Shown: positions 33,312-42,166, counted from the stretch's first letter. The stretch: DNA of 64,000 bases from Pseudonocardia kunmingensis (GCF_006716445.1 NZ_VFPA01000003.1:1116001-1180000); one strand, 5' to 3'. Program-made: numbers and translations. The notes: generated by a model from the letters alone, not told the origin.

Positions 33312-33779
33312 TCAGGTGTGCCGCTGCTCGCGCCAGCGTTCGATGAGCGCGGGGAGCTCGGCGAACAGGTACGCGTAGAAGTCCCGCATCCCCTCCAGCC
33401 GCCGGGCCGCCGGGCTGCCGGGCGGGGTGCTCGCGACTCCCGCCTCCGCGATCTCCTGCATCACCTGGACCATCGCGTTCTGGCCACTCATCAACGTGGC
33501 CCACGCATCGTCACGCATGCGGAAGTGGGCGCGGCGGCTCCCCGGCACCGGGGCCGGCTCGATCAGCCCCACGGTGCGCAGCATCGTGATCGCCGCCGAG
33601 ATCGACCCCGCGCTCGCGCCCAGCTGCTCGCCCAGTTCGGCCGCGGTCACCGATTCGCGGTCGGAGAACAGGAACGCCGCCAGGACGCGGGCGACCATGC
33701 GCTGCATCCCGTTCTGGTTCAACGCGAGCGCGAGACGCTCGGCCACCTCGCTGCTGTCGGCCACGCGTCCCTGCACCAC
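33312..33779 (-). CDS. GbsR/MarR-family regulator
   Basis: The 155-residue winged-helix protein (TAAELGEQLGASAGSISAAI is the HTH) has the GbsR-like C-terminal dimer helix (LEGMRDFYAYLFAELPALI). It is divergent from an ABC exporter and separated by a perfect 16-bp dyad, so it most likely represses that exporter. GTG starts at 33779 and 33776 are both possible. Confidence 0.88.
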   Translation of the reverse strand: MVQGRVADSSEVAERLALALNQNGMQRMVARVLAAFLFSDRESVTAAELGEQLGASAGSISAAITMLRTVGLIEPAPVPGSRRAHFRMRDDAWATLMSGQNAMVQVMQEIAEAGVASTPPGSPAARRLEGMRDFYAYLFAELPALIERWREQRHT

Positions 33780-33781
33780 CC

Positions 33782-33797
33782 TTCAGAAATCTCTGAA
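33782..33797. promoter_or_regulatory. Putative GbsR operator for the ABC exporter
   Basis: TTCAGAAATCTCTGAA is a dyad of two perfect 6-bp arms with a 4-nt centre. It lies 2 bp from the regulator start and about 105 bp from the ABC gene. The A/T-rich sequence stands out from the GC-rich surroundings. Confidence 0.55.
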
Positions 33798-33901
33798 ATC
33801 ATGCTACCGTTCGCCGGTCGGTTCCGCCGGGACGGGGGGAGCCGTGGAGAGCCGGGAAGCCTGGTCGGCGCCAATCATCGCCGTGTCCACCAGGAGCCCG
33901 C

Positions 33902-34762
33902 ATGGCCGTCATCGAGGTCGACGACCTCACCTTCCGCTACCCCAGGGCCACCGCGCCTGCGGTGAAGGGGATGAGCTTCACCGTCGGCAAGGGCGAGGTG
34001 TTCGGCTTCCTGGGCCCCAGCGGCGCCGGGAAGTCGACCACCCAGAAGATCCTCATCGGGCTGCTCACCGGCCACGGCGGCCGGGTGGCTGTGTGGGACC
34101 GCGACCCGGCCGACTGGGGAAGCGAGTACTACCAGCGGATCGGCGTCTCGTTCGAACTGCCCAACCACTACCAGAAGCTCACGGCGCTGGAGAACCTGCA
34201 GTTCTTCGCCGCGCTGTACTCCGGGCCGACCGAGGACCCGATGGCCCTGCTGGACGCGGTCGACCTCGCCGCCGACGCCCACACCCGCGTCGGGCAGTTC
34301 TCCAAGGGCATGCAGATGCGGCTGGTCTTCGCCCGCGCGCTGCTGCACCGACCCGAGCTGCTGTTCCTGGACGAGCCGACATCCGGGATGGACCCGGTGA
34401 ACGCCCGCCGGGTCAAGGACATCATCCGGGACCTGCGCGCGCAGGGCCGCACCGTGTTCCTGACGACGCACGACATGGCCACCGCCGAGGATCTGTGCGA
34501 CCGGGTCGCGTTCGTGGTCGACGGCCGGATCGCCGCGCTCGACACGCCGACCGAGCACAAGGTCACCCGCAGCAGGCGCACCGTGCGCGTGACCTACCGC
34601 AACGGGAGCCGGCTCCACCACCAGGACTTCCCGTTGGACGGTCTCGCCGACGACGAGGTGTTCCGCACCCTCGCCCGCGAGCACCACGTCGAGGCCCTGC
34701 ACAGCCAGGAGGCCAGCCTCGAGGACGTGTTCATCGACGTGACGGGACGGTCCCTCGCATGA
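33902..34762 (+). CDS. ABC exporter ATP-binding subunit
   Basis: The 286-residue ATPase has Walker A GPSGAGKS (38-45), the signature-like QFSKGMQMRL, Walker B LLFLDEPTSGMDP and the H-loop TTHDM. The C-terminal extension is DrrA/CcmA-like. It forms an exporter with the two permeases downstream; each gene overlaps the next by ATGA. Release of the GbsR-type regulator probably induces it. The substrate is unknown. Confidence 0.92.
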   Translation: MAVIEVDDLTFRYPRATAPAVKGMSFTVGKGEVFGFLGPSGAGKSTTQKILIGLLTGHGGRVAVWDRDPADWGSEYYQRIGVSFELPNHYQKLTALENLQFFAALYSGPTEDPMALLDAVDLAADAHTRVGQFSKGMQMRLVFARALLHRPELLFLDEPTSGMDPVNARRVKDIIRDLRAQGRTVFLTTHDMATAEDLCDRVAFVVDGRIAALDTPTEHKVTRSRRTVRVTYRNGSRLHHQDFPLDGLADDEVFRTLAREHHVEALHSQEASLEDVFIDVTGRSLA

Positions 34763-35469
34763 GCGGGGTTCTCGCCACCGCGGTGCGGATGGACTTCCGC
34801 CTCCAGCGCCGCTACGGCTTCTGGTACGCCACCGCGTTCGTCGTGCTGCTCTGGATCGGCGTGCTGCAACTCGTGCCCGACCACCTGATCGGGCCGGCCA
34901 TGCCGTACCTGCTGATGGCCGACCTGGAGTTCATGCTGTTCTTCATCGCGGGCGCGGTGTTCTTCGAGAAGGGCGAGCGCACCGTGTTCGCGCTGCTCAC
35001 CACGCCGTTGCGGTTCCGGCACTACCTCACCGCGAAGCTGCTGACGATGTCCGCACTCGCCCTGGTGACGTGCGTGGTGGTCGTGCTCGTCGACTACGGG
35101 CCGGGCGTTGATCCGCTCCCGTTCCTGGCCGGCGTGCTGTTGATGGCGCTGCTGCTGCTGCTCGCCGGGTTCGTCACGGCACCGCTGTTCCCGTCGATCA
35201 GCGAGTGGATCCTGCCCTCGACCCTCGTGCTCACGGTCGCGAGCGTGCCGTTGATCGGCTACTCGGGGCTCTACCCGCACCCCGCGTTCACCCTCGTCCC
35301 CACCGACGGGCCGCTGCGGCTGCTCGGCGCCGCCTTCGACCAGGTCACCCTCACCGGGTGGCAGTGGCTCTACGCCGTCGGCTACCCGGCGCTGTGGATC
35401 GCGGGCCTGTGCCTGCTCGCGAAGCGGGTGTTCCACCGCTACGTCGTCACGTCGGAAGGAGGCCGATGA
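34759..35469 (+). CDS. ABC exporter permease subunit 1
   Basis: The 236-residue protein has six hydrophobic helices beginning WYATAFVVLLWIGVLQLV and includes the segment FFEKGERTVFALLTTPLRF between helices. The latter resembles the ABC-2 coupling region (ERE/GT pattern). ATG 34759 overlaps the ATPase stop. It probably pairs with the second permease as a heterodimer. Confidence 0.85.
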   Translation: MSGVLATAVRMDFRLQRRYGFWYATAFVVLLWIGVLQLVPDHLIGPAMPYLLMADLEFMLFFIAGAVFFEKGERTVFALLTTPLRFRHYLTAKLLTMSALALVTCVVVVLVDYGPGVDPLPFLAGVLLMALLLLLAGFVTAPLFPSISEWILPSTLVLTVASVPLIGYSGLYPHPAFTLVPTDGPLRLLGAAFDQVTLTGWQWLYAVGYPALWIAGLCLLAKRVFHRYVVTSEGGR

Positions 35470-36212
35470 TGAGCGCTGCCACCGGGTTCATCGCCACGTT
35501 CGGACGCAACGACCTGCGCACCGTCCGCCGCGACAGCATGCTCGTGACGGTCATGCTCGGCCCGTTCCTGTACGCGGCGGCGCTGTGGTTCCTCCCCGCA
35601 CTCACCGACTACCTCGCGCACACCTACTCGTTCGACCTCGTCCCCTACCGCTCGGCGATCGTCAGCGCGTTCTGCGTGCTCGGTCCACCTCTGCTGCTGG
35701 GGGCGGTCCTCGCCTTGCAGCTGGTCGACGAACGGGACCAGAACACCCTGGCGGCGCTGCGCGTGACACCGGTGCCGCCGAGCACCTACCCGGCCTACCG
35801 GGCCGGGATGACGATCGCGCTGACCACCTTCTCGGTGCTGGCCTCGCTCGCCATCTCCCGGCAGGTCGACGTGCGGACGCTCGTCCTCGGCGTGCCGGTC
35901 GCGCTCATGGCCGGCCTGCTCGCACCGGTACTCGGCTTCACGGTGAGCTCGCTGGGCCGCAACAAGATCGAGGCCCTCGCCGTGATGCGCGTGATCGGCC
36001 TCGCCGTCTTCACCGTGCCGATGATCCCGTTCTTCATCCTCGACTCCCCCTGGCAGCTCGCCTTCGGCATCCTGCCTCCGTACTGGCCCGTGCGGGCGTT
36101 CTGGTCGGCCTACGACGGCGGCAGCTACTGGCCCTACCTCGCGGTCGGCCTGCTCTACAACGCCGCGACCGCGCTCCTACTGCTCCGGGTGGCGGCCAGG
36201 AGGCTCCGGTAG
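35466..36212 (+). CDS. ABC exporter permease subunit 2
   Basis: The 248-residue, six-helix ABC-2 type permease has the coupling segment VDERDQNTLAALRVTP. ATG 35466 overlaps the previous stop. Together with the preceding genes it completes a three-gene exporter operon. About 160 bp of non-coding sequence follows before the SDR gene. Confidence 0.87.
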   Translation: MMSAATGFIATFGRNDLRTVRRDSMLVTVMLGPFLYAAALWFLPALTDYLAHTYSFDLVPYRSAIVSAFCVLGPPLLLGAVLALQLVDERDQNTLAALRVTPVPPSTYPAYRAGMTIALTTFSVLASLAISRQVDVRTLVLGVPVALMAGLLAPVLGFTVSSLGRNKIEALAVMRVIGLAVFTVPMIPFFILDSPWQLAFGILPPYWPVRAFWSAYDGGSYWPYLAVGLLYNAATALLLLRVAARRLR

Positions 36213-36371
36213 GAACGCTCGGGCCGGCACCCAATCGGCACCGGCCTGCCCGTCGCCGGACCGATCAGTTTCGGTGACCGGTGCCTTAAGCAGATCGCCG
36301 TTGTTCCGCCATTCGTGCCCGAGGAGAGTCCGGCTCATCGATCACCAAGCAGAACAAGGCAGGAGAGCCCG

Positions 36372-37262
36372 GTGAGCACTTCCTCGTTCGCGCTTCCCCC
36401 ACCGACCGACGACCTGACCGATCGCGTCGTCCTCGTCACCGGCGCGGCGCGTGGCATCGGCCGCGCCATCGCCCAGGCCGCCGCCGAGCGGGGCGCCGAC
36501 GTCGCGGCGCTCGACATCGCCGCACCCATCGCCGGCTACCCCCAGCCGCTCGGCAGCCGTGAGGAGCTGGAGGAAACCGTCCGCCTCGTCGAGAAGGCCG
36601 GGCGCCGCGGACTGGCCGTCCAGGCCGACGTGCGCGACAGCACCGCGGTCGACGCGGCCGCCGCAACAGTGGTCACCGAGCTCGGCGGCCTCCACGGCGT
36701 GGTCGCCAACGCCGGAGTCGCCGTGCACGCCCCGCTGCGGGAGATGACCGACGAGCAGTGGGAACTCGTGCTGCAGACGAACCTGATGGGAGTCGTCCGG
36801 TCGATCCGGGCCGCGTTGCCGCACCTGGTCGGCCAGGGGTACGGCCGAATCGTGACCATCTCGAGCATCGGTGGCCGTCAGGGAGTCCCGGGCGTGGCAT
36901 CCTACTCGGCCGCGAAATGGGGCGTGATCAGCCTCACCAAGACCGCCGCGCTGGAGCACGCCCGGGACGGCATCACCGTCAACTGCGTGGCGCCGGGAGT
37001 CGTCGACACGCGCCTGTTCAACGACGATGCGCAGTTCCGCGACATGGTGCCCGACCTCTATGCGAGGGACGTGCCGTTCGAGGAGCGCAAGCGGGCGGTC
37101 AACGAGCTCGTCGCCGGGTCCCTGCACGCCATCCCGGTGCCCTACCTCGAGCCCCGTGACATCGCAGAGGTGGTGACGTTCCTGCTGTCGGACCGGGCCC
37201 GGCTCATCACCGGCGCGGTGATCGACGCCTCCGCAGGTGCCAACGCCCGCAGCACCGCCTGA
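36372..37262 (+). CDS. Mycofactocin-type short-chain dehydrogenase
   Basis: GTG 36372 behind AGGAGA gives 296 residues. The SDR features are VTGAARGIGRAIAQA, NAGV, the catalytic Ser in SSIGG and YSAAK. The insert after the second strand (PIAGYPQPLGSREELEETVR) is characteristic of mycofactocin-coupled SDRs, which hold their nicotinamide tightly and pass electrons to mycofactocin. No mycofactocin biosynthesis gene is in the window. The substrate is an unknown alcohol. Confidence 0.88.
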   Translation: MSTSSFALPPPTDDLTDRVVLVTGAARGIGRAIAQAAAERGADVAALDIAAPIAGYPQPLGSREELEETVRLVEKAGRRGLAVQADVRDSTAVDAAAATVVTELGGLHGVVANAGVAVHAPLREMTDEQWELVLQTNLMGVVRSIRAALPHLVGQGYGRIVTISSIGGRQGVPGVASYSAAKWGVISLTKTAALEHARDGITVNCVAPGVVDTRLFNDDAQFRDMVPDLYARDVPFEERKRAVNELVAGSLHAIPVPYLEPRDIAEVVTFLLSDRARLITGAVIDASAGANARSTA

Positions 37263-37305
37263 TCCTCCGCGAGCCCGCTCCCGGCGCCGGCCGGCCGGGC
37301 ACTCC

Positions 37306-37956
37306 TCACGCCACCTCGATGACGACCTTGCCCGAGGCGTGACCGTTCTCGACGGCGGCGAGGGCGGCCGGGGCGTAGTCGACGAACCGCACCCCGACGG
37401 CCTCGGCGCGCTCGCGCTTGGCGGCACTCCCGGTGCCGATCACACGCAGTTCGCGCCCGGCGGCCAGCCGGGCGACGGCGAGCCCGACCCCTCCCCCGAC
37501 CCCGTTGACCAGGACCGTGGCACCGGCCGGGAGGCCGAGCTGGTCGAGCGCATCCACCGCGGTCGTCCCGGCCACCGGCAGTGTTGCCGCCACGGTCGCG
37601 GACAGACCCGCCGGGATGCGCGCGGTGTTCGCTGCGGACAGCACCGTCGTCTCGGCGTAGGTGCCGCCACCGGTGAGTGCGAATCCGAAGACCGCGTCAC
37701 CCACCTCGAGCCCGTCGACGTCCTCGCCCCGCGCAAGAACGGTCCCCGCTGCCTCCATGCCCAGTACGCGGGGGAACGGACGCCCGCCGTCGAGCCCGGA
37801 GACCGGACCCGAGCGCAGGACGTGGTCGAGGGGGTTCACGCCGGCGACGTCGACGCGGATCAGCACCTCGCCGCGACCGGGGACGGGATCGGGACGATCG
37901 AAGAACTCCTGCACCTCGGGCCCGCCGTACCTGCCGAAACCCCACGCCTTGCCCAT
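37306..37956 (-). pseudogene. Quinone reductase/zinc-free MDR with internal deletion
   Basis: The 216-residue frame has a normal MDR N-terminus (FGRYGGPEVQEFFDRPDPVP, then VDVAGVNPLDHVLR) and the NADP loop VNGVGGGVGLAVARLAA. It ends with the family's usual C-terminus, a VENGHASGKVVIEV-type strand. Homologues are about 305-310 residues; roughly 90 residues between VRFVDY and the final strand are missing without loss of frame. The cofactor/substrate domain is therefore incomplete and the enzyme is probably dead or altered. Confidence 0.65.
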
Positions 37957-38129
37957 CCTCGCCGCCTCCCGTGCGATCGACGCCGGTCGTTCCGGACCGC
38001 GCCACCACCCTCACCCCTCACACCAATGTGAGAGGCAACCAAGTGGAGTACAGGTCACAGGCTCGGACCCACCGCTGCCACCAGCACGAGGTCGTTCAGC
38101 GTCGGGAGCACCGCGCCGACCTCCGGCGG

Positions 38130-38483
38130 TCAACCGAGCCGGTAGGCCACCGTGACGACGAGCGTTGTGACGACCAGCGCGAGAGCGGGCAGTACGGCGC
38201 CGTAGTGGCGATCGCCGACCCGCAGGTGCGCGATGACCGCCCCTATGAAGTACAACACCAGCCCGGTGGCGGCCGCCAACCCGATCGGCGGGAACACGAA
38301 TCCGGCAATCAGCCCGAGCGCGCCGAGGCCCTGCAGGGTGCCCAGCGGAACCATCCAGGACTCCGGCACCTGGACCTGCTTCGCCGCGGCGACCGGGGTC
38401 GGATGACGGGTGTAGTTCATCCATGTCCCGGCACCGGCGGCCAGCGCGGTGATCAGGGTGATGCTGACGTAGAGAACGAACAC
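38130..38483 (-). CDS. DoxX-like membrane protein
   Basis: GTG 38483 with AGGAAGG upstream gives 117 residues with four hydrophobic helices (FVLYVSITLITALAAGA through ALALVVTTLVVTVAYRL). The pattern VPLGTLQGLGALGLIAGF matches DoxX-like small membrane proteins, linked in actinobacteria to redox stress. It is divergent from a LysR gene that may control it. Confidence 0.82.
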   Translation of the reverse strand: MFVLYVSITLITALAAGAGTWMNYTRHPTPVAAAKQVQVPESWMVPLGTLQGLGALGLIAGFVFPPIGLAAATGLVLYFIGAVIAHLRVGDRHYGAVLPALALVVTTLVVTVAYRLG

Positions 38484-38573
38484 GTGACACCTTCCTGCGC
38501 GAACGGTCATGCATTTCCAGTGTCGGGTCTCGCCGCGTTGCGCGGCCAATACCTGCGTCTATAACCTGCTGGA

Positions 38574-39467
38574 ATGGACGTCGACACGCGACTGCTGCGC
38601 TACTTCGCCGCGGTCGCCGAGGAGGAGAACCTGACCCGGGCAGCAGCGCGGCTGTACGTGTCCCAGCCCGCGCTGACCAAGCAGGTCAGACGACTCGAGA
38701 CCCTGCTCGGCGTGCGCCTGTTCACCCGTTCCCGTTCCGGGATGTCGCTCACGGAAGCCGGGCGATCCCTCGCCCGTTCAGCACCCGCACTCCTTGCCGA
38801 CTGGCAGCGCATGGCCGCCGAGACCAAGGCCGCGGCCGCGCGGGAGTGCCGTGTACTGCGCGTCGGGTTCCTCGGCAGCGCCGCCAACGAGCAGACCCAG
38901 CAGATCATCGCGGATTTCGTCGAGCGCCGGCCGGGCTGGCGGGTCGACATGCGCCAGGGCTCCTGGTCGGACCCCACGGCAGGACTCGGCACGGGCACCG
39001 TGGACGTCGCGCTGCTGCGGTTGCCGCTCCCGGATGAGGAGTCGTGGCGGGTGGAGGTGCTGCTGACCGAACCGCGGTGCGTCGTCCTCCCGAGCACGCA
39101 CCACCTGGCCGACCGCACCGAGATCGCCTTCCGCGAGCTGCGCGAGGAACCGTTCGTCGCCGCCCCAGAGGCGACCGGCCCATGGCGGGACTACTGGCTG
39201 GCCGTCGAGGAACGACACGGCAGTCGACCACGGATCGGCGCCGTCACCGAGTACCCCGACGACTGGCTCAGCGCGATCGCCAACGGCTACGGCATCGCAC
39301 TGGCCCCCGAGTCCAGCACCCGCTACTACCGGCGCCCCGGCGTCGTGTTCGTGCCCGTGACCGGCGTCGGCCCCAGCCGGGTGGGCGTGGTGTGGAACCC
39401 CGCCGACGACGGCAACCCCGTCATCCAGGATTTCGTCCGCGGCTGTGCCCGCTTCACGCAGTCCTGA
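38574..39467 (+). CDS. LysR-family regulator
   Basis: The 297-residue protein has the LysR HTH (LLRYFAAVAEEENLTRAAAR, then VSQPALTKQVRRLE) and a periplasmic-binding-type sensor domain from about residue 95. It is divergent from the DoxX-like gene across 90 bp. LysR proteins usually autorepress and activate the divergent gene with a small effector, so the DoxX gene is the likely target. Confidence 0.92.
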   Translation: MDVDTRLLRYFAAVAEEENLTRAAARLYVSQPALTKQVRRLETLLGVRLFTRSRSGMSLTEAGRSLARSAPALLADWQRMAAETKAAAARECRVLRVGFLGSAANEQTQQIIADFVERRPGWRVDMRQGSWSDPTAGLGTGTVDVALLRLPLPDEESWRVEVLLTEPRCVVLPSTHHLADRTEIAFRELREEPFVAAPEATGPWRDYWLAVEERHGSRPRIGAVTEYPDDWLSAIANGYGIALAPESSTRYYRRPGVVFVPVTGVGPSRVGVVWNPADDGNPVIQDFVRGCARFTQS

Positions 39468-40011
39468 CCCGCGTCCGACCCCGACACGCACACCCTTGCC
39501 TCGTCCTACAGCGGCAGATCGTGATGACGCCGGTCATGATCGCCGGTTCGGCGCGCCCCTCGGTCGGGGACGGCTGCCGACGCCACCAGGTCATCGCGTG
39601 ACGCAGGGGGCTGTGGCGACATCGAGTCGGTCACCCCTGGGCCATCCGGCCGCCCGGGTGAGTGGGGTGGCCGGGGGCTTCGGGAAGGATAGGCCGCGCC
39701 GCAGAACTGGTCAGCCTGTGCGCTCGTAGGGACGCACCGGGAGGTGTTGCCTAATCCGGCCTCCGGAGGTCTGGCGGGTCGGCAACGGGCTCCCCCTGCA
39801 GCACATGTCCCGTTTCCACCGATCAAGAGCGCAAGGTGCGCACCCACCCAGCAGCAACGATCTCGTCCAGAGCAGGCCTGGGCCACGTCGGGAACGGCCA
39901 CCCGGCCGGCCACAACATCCGGTAGTCGACCCAACCCGGCCACCTCGCCGACGGGCGGGCAGGGGAACGGGTCGACCGCGCCGAGGACCGGTCCGGAGCG
40001 GACGGCAGTGG

Positions 40012-40037
40012 CCTCGAGCCGGGAACGGCGCGCCCAC
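40012..40037. repeat. 26-bp inverted repeat, left copy
   Basis: A 26-bp sequence (core CCGGGAACGGCGCGCCCAC) recurs as its exact reverse complement at 40510-40535, 472 bp away. Perfect identity in non-coding DNA suggests a functional or recently copied element. Confidence 0.75.
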
Positions 40038-40188
40038 AGGAGATCCCGCGACCATGTCGACACCAAGAGTCTGCGATCGCGGGCCGAAGACCCATGACGT
40101 CGACCGGGTCTGCACAGGCGCGTTCCGTCGCCGATCGGCCCGGTCGCGCGCGACTGACTCAGGGGCTCCGGAGCAGGATCCGCATGAC

Positions 40189-40237
40189 GAACGGCACTTT
40201 CGTCGGCTAGGTACCGACGAGAGTGCCGTTCGTCCGG
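40189..40237 (+). repeat. 49-bp dispersed hairpin, copy A
   Basis: The arms AACGGCACTTTCGTCGG and CCGACGAGAGTGCCGTT flank a CTAGGTA loop (17 bp, one mismatch). A copy with 47 of 49 identical bases lies on the minus strand at 60030-60078, where it covers the P450 stop codon. Both copies can encode NGTFVG followed by TAG. Confidence 0.75.
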
Positions 40238-40403
40238 ATAGGAGCCTGACGATCCCGATTCCGCCGATCGTCGCCCCCTCTGCCGGCCCTCGGGCCACCG
40301 CGGACCGCCCATGATCGGCAGTATCGGGTGCACATGGTTGCGATCACGACCATGGACGACCGAAAGTTCGGATCATGGTTGCCGGGTGGGGCCCGGTTTT
40401 GCG

Positions 40404-40463
40404 GGTGAGCGGAACACCGGGGTTGTTCGATCTTGCATGGACAGCTCTGGTGTTCCGTTCACC
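40404..40463. repeat. Long-arm hairpin in gene desert
   Basis: GGTGAGCGGAACACC (40404-40418) pairs with GGTGTTCCGTTCACC (40449-40463) at 14 of 15 positions around a 30-nt loop. It could be a structured RNA or the end of a small mobile element. Confidence 0.55.
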
Positions 40464-40509
40464 TGCGAAAGGGGTCGGCTCGGCGCTGGTTCTCGTGGGA
40501 GTGGCTGCG

Positions 40510-40535
40510 GTGGGCGCGCCGTTCCCGGCTCGAGG
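40510..40535. repeat. 26-bp inverted repeat, right copy
   Basis: This is the exact reverse complement of 40012-40037. The two bracket 472 bp that include the dispersed hairpin and the 40404 hairpin. Confidence 0.75.
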
Positions 40536-41006
40536 CGAGTTGACCCACCCTCGTCCCGGCCTTCTGTGCGAGCACTCCCCGACGCGGGCCCGGGCCGGTT
40601 CTGCACGAGAACGCCCCTGCCGGGTGCCACGCGTCTGGCTGTGGTGCCGGTCCGACCCTTGCCCCGGGTGTGATCAGCGAAAACGGGACCCGGGCTGCAC
40701 CCTTGCCGCACACGTCTCGATCCGGCGGATCATGAGGTGCGAAGGCCCGAGCGAAATGATCACGACCTACCCCTGGAGTACTAGATGACGGCGCCCTCCA
40801 GCGAGGGGCGCCGCGGAGCTCGCTGAGCGCGACGTCGTGTCAGGCGGCGAGCTGCCGATCTGCGCGGTGGTCATCGGACGGCCGCGGCCGACAGCCGGAG
40901 CGCGAACGGCGCGGCCTCGTCGGGACGTACGAGCACCGTGCCCTCCCCGCTGTCACGCGTGAACTCGCGATCTCCAGAGGCCGGCTCCGACCGGGTGCCG
41001 CGCTGC

Positions 41007-41390
41007 TCAGACCGCGTCGGGCTCGGAGACCAGATGGACAATCGCAGCCGGGTTGGTGATCCAGAACGCCGAGTCGCCGTCCAGCGGTTCGATCTCATCG
41101 CAGCGGTGCGCTCCTGCAGCGGCCAGGTGGTCGGCGGCGGCCGCGGTGTCGGCGGTGGTGACCTGTAGCCACAGCTCGGCCTGGCTCATCCCGGGCACGC
41201 GATCGATCCACAGCCGGTTGCCCCCGAAGGCGAACCCCACCGACTGCGGGCCGGAGCCGAAAGGGTTGCCCAGCTCGCGGAGGCCGAGGGTGTCCCGGTA
41301 GAAGGCCACGGTCTGCCGCCACTGGTGCGGCGGAACCTTCATCGCGATGTTCCGGCCACCCTCGAAGGCCGGGTGCTCGGGGTTGTTCAT
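41007..41390 (-). CDS. VOC (glyoxalase/bleomycin-resistance) family protein
   Basis: The 127-residue protein has two paired beta-alpha-beta-beta-beta modules: NIAMKVPPHQWRQTVAFYRD and then AELWLQVTTADTAAAADHLA, ending AAIVHLVSEPDAV. It resembles glyoxalase/dioxygenase-fold proteins that bind metal with paired sites. The specific function is unknown. Two operator-like dyads lie directly upstream, but the neighbouring regulator-like gene is a fragment. Confidence 0.85.
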   Translation of the reverse strand: MNNPEHPAFEGGRNIAMKVPPHQWRQTVAFYRDTLGLRELGNPFGSGPQSVGFAFGGNRLWIDRVPGMSQAELWLQVTTADTAAAADHLAAAGAHRCDEIEPLDGDSAFWITNPAAIVHLVSEPDAV

Positions 41391-41445
41391 GGGGCTGCTC
41401 CTGATCTGGTTGTCGATGTCCGGCCGGGGTGGTCGCCACCGCGTA

Positions 41446-41502
41446 CCTCATCTGCAATGACAGAGTTGCAGATATGAGGCGATAGCGCAACTATCGAGTT
41501 GC
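41446..41502. promoter_or_regulatory. Two operator-like dyads upstream of VOC gene
   Basis: CCTCATCTGCAA (41446-41457) pairs with TTGCAGATATGAGG (41466-41479) apart from a 2-nt bulge. GCAACTATCGAGTTGC (41487-41502) is a second dyad with perfect 6-bp arms. They share TTGCA/TGCAA half sites typical of MarR- or HxlR-type operators and are A/T-rich compared with the surroundings. Confidence 0.5.
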
Positions 41503-41503
41503 A

Positions 41504-41689
41504 CTATTCGGACCGGAGACCGGCGAGCAGCCACGGGCGCGCGGTCAGGTGCTCGGAGAACCGGTCGCCGGCGAGGTACGCGATGCCGACCAGGACGCCC
41601 GACCGCACCACGGTGGCGGGACCACCCACGCGAGCGAGCGACTCGCGGATCGCGCGGTCGTCGTCCGCGACGAGCACGGTGCAGGTCAC
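41504..41689 (-). pseudogene. Response-regulator N-terminal stub fused to unrelated tail
   Basis: The first 20 residues (MTCTVLVADDDRAIRESLAR) are a receiver-domain start with the acidic pocket DDD. The following 41 residues do not continue a receiver fold and resemble no family I know. The gene lacks the phospho-Asp, Lys and any output domain. It looks like a deletion fusion. Confidence 0.5.
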
Positions 41690-41729
41690 CGAGCTGCTCC
41701 TCTCCGCGCCGACCCGTCTGCGCGGACTT

Positions 41730-42115
41730 CCCCGACCCCGAGCAGCAGCCGGGCCGGGAGCCGCTGCACCTGGTGGGCGCCGGCCTGCACCACGTCGTCC
41801 GCGGGCTGGCGGCCGGCCGCCACTACGGCAGCGACCAGGCGTATCCGCTGGTGCCGGGGGCGACGCCGTGGCCCGGACCGGCGACGGGCGCCTGGCCTAC
41901 ACGAGCCTCGCTCGGTCGCCGTGGGGCACGATGGCCGAACGGCTGGTCACCCCGTTCGAGGTGGAACTGCCCGCCGGGGCCGATCCGCTCGCGGTCGCCG
42001 CCGGCATGAACCCCGGCATCTCGGGCTGGGTGTGGCCCGCAGGATCGTCCACCGACGGCTGGCAGCGGAGGCCACCGCACCGCCGGCTCCGGTCCTGTCC
42101 GGCACACCGCGGTGA
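41730..42115 (+). pseudogene. Degraded zinc-binding alcohol dehydrogenase, N-terminal part
   Basis: One frame gives LVGAGLHHVVRGLAAGRHYG, then SDQAYPLVPG. The next frame continues DAVARTGDGRLAYTS, then GTMAERLVTPFEVELP and AAGMNPGISGW. Together they match the first third of a zinc-binding alcohol dehydrogenase-like family, with a frameshift at about 41855 and loss of everything after about 42060. Confidence 0.6.
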
Positions 42116-42166
42116 CGACCGCCGCCCCCTCGATGCTGCGTTCGCCCACCACAGCTGCCGTGCCGC

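Larger units (their letters stand above)
39468..41006. other. 1.5-kb gene desert with repeats and hairpins
   Basis: No frame encodes a recognisable complete protein and none has a convincing start. The stretch holds a 26-bp perfect inverted repeat (40012/40510), a 49-bp dispersed hairpin (40189), a 15-bp-arm stem (40404-40463) and a short GC hairpin (40789-40813). On the minus strand 40871-40990 a piece resembling an enzyme C-terminus (VLVRPDEAAPFALRL) may be a gene remnant. Confidence 0.5.

Noticed and set aside
36213..36300. Possible fifth copy of the shared promoter motif near 36230 (minus-strand CCGATTGGGTGCCGG)
   Set aside because: The second CCGAT box is missing, there is no -10 box at 21 nt, and no minus-strand gene starts downstream.
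39506..40333. Open frames in the gene desert with shared peptide PDERHSRRYL and a similar string near 59823-60107
   Set aside because: The similarity comes from the 49-bp dispersed hairpin read in another frame; there is no start signal or protein-like composition.
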